NCBI GenBank assembly: GCA_035771175.1
Contig: CM069597.1
Span: 15,101,001-15,165,000 of the forward strand
Origin: Paratinospora sagittata
Taxonomy: Eukaryota; Streptophyta; Magnoliopsida; Ranunculales; Menispermaceae
Direction: 5' to 3'
Length of the DNA: 64,000 bases
Shown here: positions 58,440 through 64,000 of the stretch, piece after piece
Numbering within the stretch: position 1 is the stretch's first letter
How the letters are laid out: every line of letters starts with the position of its first letter
The notes under the pieces: model-generated
What the model was told of the DNA's origin: nothing
Database searches by the model: none
Seen by the model: the letters and a program-made list of their open reading frames with translations, nothing else
Translations under genes and position numbers: made by a program

Positions 58440-60482
58440 ACCGAGGAGTGTGAGAATGCCTTCTTAGAGCTGAAGAAAAGATTGACATCTACGCCAGTGT
58501 TGATTTTGCCAGAGCCTGATCAGGAGTTGGTTATCTATACCGATGCCTCTCGCATCGGCTTAGGTTGCGTGTTGATGCAGAAGGATAGGGTCATTGCTTA
58601 TGCATCGAGGCAGTTGAAGGTGCATGAAAAGAACTACCCTGTTCATGACTTAGAACTGGCCGCAGTGGTTTTTGCTTTGAAGATTTGGAGGCATTATCTC
58701 TATGGTGAGAGATTCACTCTGTATTCTGACCATAAGAGCCTCAAGTACTTGTTCTCTCAGAAGGAATTGAACATGAGGCAGAGAAGGTGGTTAGAGCTCC
58801 TCAAAGACTATGATTTTACATTGGAATACCACCCAGGTAAAGCCAATATAGTGGCTGATGCGTTGAGCAGGAAGCGGGTAGAGACAGTTATGGTAGCACG
58901 CCAGATGTCTCATGAGTGGAGACTACTTGAGGCGGCTACGGTTATGAGTATATGTGCTACCCCTTCAGATCAGATTGTGATATGTGCTCAAATGAGAGCT
59001 CAGCCTACACAAGTCCAGGAGGTAATTGACCAACAGAGACTTGACGTTGATCATGGGATGTACAAGTCTTGGGATGAGAGCCGTGATTTTACTGATTGGC
59101 ACTTGTCATCTGATGGTGCCTTGAGATTTAGGGGACGTTTATGGGTTCCCGCAGATCCACGACTCAGACAGAGTGTTCTTCGAGAGGCTCACAGATCTCA
59201 TTATGCTATTCATCCTGGCGGAACCAAGATGTATCATGATATGAAAAGAATGTATTGGTGGCCCGACATGAAGAGAGAGATAGCTCAGTTCATTCAGAGG
59301 TGTGAGATTTGTCAGAGAGTCAAAGCTGAACATCAGAGGCCTGGAGGGCAGATGCAACCGCTCGCCATTCCTGAGTGGAAATGGGAGCACGTCACTATGG
59401 ACTTTGTTGTGGGATTACGCAACACGCCGAGGAGACATAATGCTGTTTGGGTTATTATTGATCGCTTGACCAAGTCCGCTCACTTTCTACCGATGAACAC
59501 TAGGGATTCTATGGATAAGCTGAGCAGACTCTATATGCGAGAGATAGTCAGATTACATGGAGTGCCAGTTTCGATTGTGTCAGATAGGGATCCGAGGTTT
59601 ACATTGGTATTCTGGCAGGGGTTGCAGAGGCAGCTCGGCACTAGACTAGATCTCAGTACCGCTTTTCACCCCCAGACGGATGGCCAGTCTGAGAGGTTGA
59701 TATCTATTTTAGAGGATATGCTTCGAGCTTGTGTCCTCGAGTCCAGTGGTAACTGGGAGGAGTACATAAATCTGTGTGAGTTCGCGTACAACAACAGCTA
59801 TCAGTCCAGTATTGGCATGGCTCCTTTTGAGGCATTGTATGATCGACCCTGTAGATTTCCGATCTGTTGGACAGAGGTAGAGGATGTTGCGGTGATGGGA
59901 CCAGAGTTTGTACAAGAACACACAGAGAAGATTAAGAGGATCAAACACAATATGAAAGTAGCCCAAGACAGGCAGAAGAGTTACACTGATGCCAAGCGGA
60001 AGACCGTAGAGTTCGAGGTGGGTGACCAAGTTTTATTGAAGGTCTCACCTCAGAAGGGCCAAACTAGATTTGGGATAAAAGGCAAACTCGCTCCGAGATT
60101 TATTGGGCCGTTCGAGGTTTTAGAACGAATTGGCCCCGTCGCTTACCGATTAGCCTTGCCACCTCAGTTAGCAGCAGTCCACAATGTCTTTCACGTGTCA
60201 ATGTTGAGAGTGTACAAGAGTGATTTTGATCACGTCTTGGACTGGAGGAACATTGAACTGAGGCAGGATGTGACTTATGATGAGGAACCTATTCAGATAC
60301 TTGACCGAAAGGTCCAGAGGTTACGTAACCGCGAGATTCCAATGGTTAAGGTGAGATGGCAGTTCCATGGCGAGGAGCAGGTTACTTGGGAGCGTGAGGA
60401 CTACATGATGGAGCACTTTGCCGAGTTCATGGGCTTAGGTAATTTCTTAAGCTTAAAACTTCGAGGACGAAGTTCAGTCTAA
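58440..60482 (+). CDS. pol: TK-C RNase H, integrase and chromodomain-like tail
   Basis: Open in the same frame as RT after TAG 58437-58439. RNase H has its first Asp in TDASRIGLG (58542) and [11 protein letters not shown]. Integrase zinc ligands are His 59190 and 59211 and Cys 59301 and 59310. The catalytic triad is Asp 59400, Asp 59583 and Glu 59691, a D-x60-D-x35-E spacing. The C-terminal module [14 protein letters not shown] and NVFHVSML is followed by a chromodomain-like end ([17 protein letters not shown], about 60345-60405). The chromodomain in this clade is thought to steer insertion to heterochromatin. All enzymatic residues visible are intact. Confidence 0.9.
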   Translation, partial: TEECENAFLELKKRLTSTPVLILPEPDQELVIYTDASRIGLGCVLMQKDRVIAYASRQLKVHEKNYPVHDLELAAVVFALKIWRHYLYGERFTLYSDHKSLKYLFSQKELNMRQRRWLELLKDYDFTLEYHPGKANIVADALSRKRVETVMVARQMSHEWRLLEAATVMSICATPSDQIVICAQMRAQPTQVQEVIDQQRLDVDHGMYKSWDESRDFTDWHLSSDGALRFRGRLWVPADPRLRQSVLREAHRSHYAIHPGGTKMYHDMKRMYWWPDMKREIAQFIQRCEICQRVKAEHQRPGGQMQPLAIPEWKWEHVTMDFVVGLRNTPRRHNAVWVIIDRLTKSAHFLPMNTRDSMDKLSRLYMREIVRLHGVPVSIVSDRDPRFTLVFWQGLQRQLGTRLDLSTAFHPQTDGQSERLISILEDMLRACVLESSGNWEEYINLCEFAYNNSYQSSIGMAPFEALYDRPCRFPICWTEVEDVAVMGPEFVQEHTEKIKRIKHNMKVAQDRQKSYTDAKRKTVEFEVGDQVLLKVSPQKGQTRFGIKGKLAPRFIGPFEVLERIGPVAYRLALPPQLAAVHNVFHVSMLRVYKSDFDHVLDWRNIELRQDVTYDEEPIQILDRKVQRLRNREIPMVKVRWQFHGEEQVTWEREDYMMEHFAEFMGLGNFLSLKLRGRSSV

Positions 60483-60493
60483 GGTGGGTGTGA
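60481..60493 (+). other. TK-C polypurine tract
   Basis: AAGGTGGGTGTGA directly before the 3' LTR; it overlaps the stop codon end of pol. Confidence 0.8.
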
Positions 60494-62065
60494 TGTGACG
60501 CCCCAAAAATTATTTCATCTAGCCCATAACCCAATTGCATTTTGCCCAAACTCTATGTGTTGCCTTGATATGTTTGGTGTTTGTTTGATGGTTGTTTAAT
60601 GTTTGTATAGTTGATGCTTGATAATGTATATAAATATGTGTATCATAAATTGTATATGGGTCATGTTAAATTAAAGTATAATACATATGTTATTATTTAT
60701 GCATGGGCCCATTAAACCATGAATTGATATGGGTTAGGATTGATTGAATAAAAGGATAAATGAGAATGAAAATTTGGTGTATTAAATGGATTGAACATTT
60801 AAAATACATGGAAGCATGAGATTGGTGAAAATACATGTGGTTGGTATGGGTAGTATGAGACCAACACATGTGAAGGTTGGTGCATGAAAGTGGACAAGTG
60901 TCCCATGCCCACTTCTCTAATCCAAGAATGTGCTAGAAAGTGAGGTGAGTGGAGGAGAGAATCCAAGAATGTGCTAGAAAATGAAGTGAGTGGAGGAGAG
61001 AATCCAAGAATGTGCTAGAAAATGAGGTGAGTGGAGGAGAGAATCCAAGAATGTGCTAGAAAGTGAGGTGAGTGGAGGAGGGAATCAAGGAAGTGCTAGA
61101 AAGAGAGGTGAGTGGAGAGAAAGGAAAAAAATAAAAGAAAAGAAGAGAAAGGAAAGAAGAAGAGAAAGAAGGAGGGAGTTGCAGGAGGAAGATATCTGCG
61201 ACATTTTCATCAAAGAGTTGGATCTTTGGAATAATGGTCAGATTGAGCTCAAAATTTGTCAGCAAGTTCGTAGCTTATGGTTATTCAATCTGGTCGGTGG
61301 AGATCTTGATCAGAGGTTTTGTCTAAGAGATCTAACCTCTCAAACAAGGCTGGTCGGAAAGTCTGGATTTCTCGTACCGTTTCGTTCAAACTTGTAGATC
61401 TCCTCAATCTACCGTTGGATGTTATGAGCTTTTAAATCATGCTACACATTGACATGCATACATGATATTTATTGATGAGTATTGATAGCATATCTGAATT
61501 CTATTCACTGGGCACCATTGGCTCACCCTCATTTTCCTCTTTCAGGTTCTTCTGTCCCGAATAAGGGCAAATGAGTAGTCATATCTTGAGGCTCTTGCCT
61601 GCGAGAGAATCCAAAGCCTCGATGTGAGTTGAGAGGCATTTTGATTGAATTGTGTTTTAAATTATGAAGTATTATATTTTGGATTATGTAATTATAATAC
61701 TTACCACATTGTAGTATGGGTGAGTTGGGACTTGTTAGATAGACCATGTGGGCATATGACGGTTTTTATTTGTACCCACAATTTTGGACTTTATGTGTAT
61801 GTCAATTTTAATGGACTGTAGGGATTATGGTTTTATTTATGGTTCATTTTTATGGACTATCTCTTGTCTTGGATGATTAATACGGTTGGTAGTTTTGTTT
61901 AGTACCTTTTGATATTATGTCGTTGTTTGAGATAAAGCTCGTAGGGTCTCAACCACCTCACGGGAGTTGAGGAGTGGTCGGAGATGCCTACGCCGGGCGT
62001 CCCGCCCCGGCATTCCGCACGCCATTCCCTGTGGGGTTGGTGGTCCGGGGTGTGGGGTCGCCACA
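60494..62065 (+). repeat. TK-C 3' LTR, 1.29 kb internal deletion (1.57 kb)
   Basis: Same termini as the 5' LTR. After CCGTTGGATG (about 61422) it jumps to TTATGAGCTTTT, so the block corresponding to 53595-54880 of the 5' LTR is absent. Shared ATG at the join points to a microhomology deletion. It keeps the 175-bp stretch the 5' LTR has lost. Confidence 0.95.
60919..61119. repeat. 41-bp tandem array, five units, TK-C 3' LTR
   Basis: One unit more than the 5' LTR array, so the count changed after insertion. Confidence 0.9.
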
Positions 62066-64000
62066 GTAAGACTTATGATTCTTCAACCTTATCTATTTAA
62101 AAGTCTTAGTGCGCTTACAAGGATAATCAATTCACATAAGCCACTTTATAATTCGTAAACTTTAAAAGGCTTAGATCTCGCATGCTCTACTTGAATGAAT
62201 ACCATATGCTAAAAGTTTTCATCTACTTGTATTCATTCTTTTAGAAACTAATTGAAGATAAATGACTAAAACGATCATCGCTCTTTCCAAAATAAATTTT
62301 AGTCCTATACTTGAAAAATGAACATACACTATTTCATGAATAAGCATTGATGTGTGACGTACTTTTTTAAATTGTATCATCATGCTTATAAGACCATGAA
62401 TGCTTTGTTGCCTTCTATGCGTGGATGAATGCTTATTATTAGAAGGAAACATGTTCAAAATGCATTTTGACAAATCATGACTTGCTCTTGTCATTTCTAT
62501 TTCATTGTCATGATTATGCTTGTATGCATGCTCTAGTACAAAAATTCTATTCTAAGAATATCTTTGAGCTTGCATATAGAATGTCATGTTTCATTATAAG
62601 TTTTGTTTTATGATTGATGTGCCTTTCTTATGATCTTAAACAATCATAGAAACTTATATGGTCATGACAATTATCCTTCTAGGATGAATGAGTGCAATTG
62701 ATATGTGTTCTCACTCACTAACCATGTAAATTCATTCCTATTTGAAGGAAAGTTATATATATGGAAGGACTATCTTGATTTAAAATTTCTATTTTTTGAA
62801 ATCTTAGTCATTTCCATAAACTAAAGTTGCATTATCTAAAGCTATTACACACTTTGAATCTTTCATGACAAATTCAAATTAAAAGACATAGTTGACCATG
62901 AACCCAAATGTATATCAAACAAATAAGTATAGTCAACTAGAAGGAATGATAAGGACTTGATTGACTGTTTTGTTCACAATTTGCATCTAAGTTATTCAAT
63001 CCTTTTTTCATGTGTTTCATTATTTTTAAAAGCATGGTAAGTGTGTTATGCTTAATCTTGTATATCATTCATGCTTATCAATATTAAATGCTTGCAATAT
63101 AAATGTTTGTATGATATCTTTATACTCAATTGATGTGATGATATGGATTAAACAACGCTATATAGATGTTTACATCACACCATTGGTATCAATGAAAGTC
63201 ATATAGCTAGGTCTTAGATTACTCACCTTTCATATCTTTCCTATGCTAGTTTATATCATGATCATGTTTGTTTTAAACTTATAGAATTATATCTATGCAT
63301 AACTCATGTATATGCAAATCAATAGGCCATGTACACAATTACATATCATACGCCTATATATCTTGAAAAGAAAATTGGCTATACTCATATATATCATCCT
63401 TTGGCATTCTCTTTTCATGAATACTTGACTTTGATGCATTTTCTTCATCTTAAATCATATAAGCATCAAATTCTTGAATATTTGATTTCTAATGAGTGCA
63501 TACTCTTCAAAATTGCTTTTCATTAGAATCAAACAATCTAGGCTATGCTTCAATTGAAATTATTTGCCTAGTATATGCAAATGAATGTATGCTATTGCTT
63601 AAATGATCTCTATGAAATTTAGCATATACTCATCTTTAGGCTTTGTTCTTCATATGATATATCTACATATGCCTACACTTTGGAAATCTCATGATTTTTC
63701 ATTTTCACATGACATTGATGTTGTGCTTAAACCTTATACCTTGTCTGCATCAATTGCTTGTGATTTTGATATCTAATGGATGTCATGTACTTCAAAAATA
63801 TATTTTACATCTTATTAGAATCATGACAGCTAGGCCTTGCTTAATCATAAATCATTTTGCCTATGTTATGGAACTTAATGTATGCTTGTGCTTAATTTTT
63901 CACACATGATAGAGCATACTTTGTATTAGGCTTGGATTGATTATCAAATTCATTTTATGCCGAATACAATGAGAATGATTGCTTATGCCTAAAATTCTTT
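62066..64000 (+). other. CO2 interior beyond TK-C, no recognisable coding
   Basis: It begins with the second GTAAG copy. AT-rich (many ATGCTTATGCAT-like words), with no domain or long frame. From about 63000 a diverged tandem repeat of about 290-330 bp is visible (see 63180-63960). Confidence 0.5.
63180..63960. repeat. diverged tandem repeat, about 290-330 bp unit, at least three copies
   Basis: The block TCTAATG..ATTAGAATC..CTAGGC..GCTT..TATGCTTGTGCTTA recurs. CTAGG anchors lie at about 63209, 63538 and 63829, and CTAATG at about 63489 and 63773. Identity is low, so unit boundaries are approximate. Confidence 0.55.

Larger units (their letters stand above)
52884..62065 (+). mobile_element. 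TK-C: Tekay-like Ty3/gypsy chromovirus, structurally complete, perfect TSD
   Basis: 5' LTR 52884-55524, primer site, gag-protease, RT, RNase H, integrase, chromodomain-like tail, purine tract, 3' LTR 60494-62065, flanked by GTAAG (52879-52883 and 62066-62070). It is the best-preserved element in the window. Coding has one single-base deletion (near 57602) and three in-frame stops (57690-57692, 58377-58379, 58437-58439). LTRs differ by about 1-2 per cent by eye in shared parts but carry different internal deletions. Confidence 0.95.
49380..64000 (+). mobile_element. CO2: SIRE-like copia element of the CO1 family, runs off right edge, split by TK-C
   Basis: LTR 49380-51636, a degraded primer site, a gag trace, then TK-C at 52884-62065 (TSD GTAAG), and further CO2 interior to the window end. 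The 5-mer before CO2 is AGGGA (49375-49379) inside GY3-2 RT. It shares the hairpin array and the U5-end sequence (CACCCCCCTCTTGG) with CO1. No pol is recognised in the part visible. Confidence 0.7.

Noticed and set aside
52884..62065. TK-C as a defective element mobilised in trans
   Set aside because: With about 1-2 per cent LTR divergence, one indel and three stops in about 4.7 kb of coding can arise by decay after insertion, so no trans help need be invoked.

Overview
This window is plant nuclear heterochromatin. It consists almost entirely of LTR retrotransposons inserted into one another, and I see no host gene, rRNA, tRNA or CRISPR array. The plant assignment rests on initiator-tRNA-Met primer sites (TGGTATCAGAGC) after several LTRs, plant-type Ty3/gypsy chromovirus (Del/Tekay-like) pol proteins with C-terminal chromodomain-like tails, a Ty1/copia element of SIRE/Maximus type with a purine tract of the AAAAAGGGGGAGA kind, and very deep nesting. 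I cannot name the species; the mix fits a large-genome eudicot.

Labels used here. GY1 is the oldest host gypsy element (minus). CO1 (minus) and CO2 (plus) are copia elements of one family. GY2 is a Del-like gypsy element (minus). GY3-1, GY3-2 (plus) and GY3-solo (minus) are one gypsy family. SL is a solo LTR of an unidentified family. TK-A, TK-B (minus) and TK-C (plus) are Tekay-like gypsy elements.

Layout: TK-A 1-3641 lies in the RNase H region of GY1 (3642-4824). CO1 (4825-37465) splits GY1 with target-site duplication (TSD) ACTAG at both ends, and GY1 resumes at 37466-40330. Inside CO1 sit GY2 (7164-18181), GY3-solo (19445-22325), SL (23076-24616) and TK-B (25287-34583). All four interrupt one long CO1 reading frame, an extra (env-like or plant-transposon-protein) ORF that reads on in frame when each insert and one TSD copy are removed. 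To the right, GY3-1 (40331-44835) lies in the GY1 LTR, GY3-2 (44836-49379) in GY3-1 protease, CO2 (49380 to the window end) in GY3-2 RT, and TK-C (52884-62065, TSD GTAAG) in CO2. That is a nest five elements deep.

Coding state: no element has an uninterrupted gag-pol. The best preserved are TK-C (gag-protease open, then one frameshift and three in-frame stops) and GY2 (an open 613-codon RNase H-integrase-chromodomain segment). CO1 carries a gag remnant and the extra ORF but no recognisable pol, so with its inserts removed it is about 7.9 kb and cannot be autonomous. LTRs carry family-specific internal repeats: 61-bp or 41-bp units in Tekay, 102-bp triplications in GY2, and imperfect hairpins plus 30-bp tandems in the copia LTRs.
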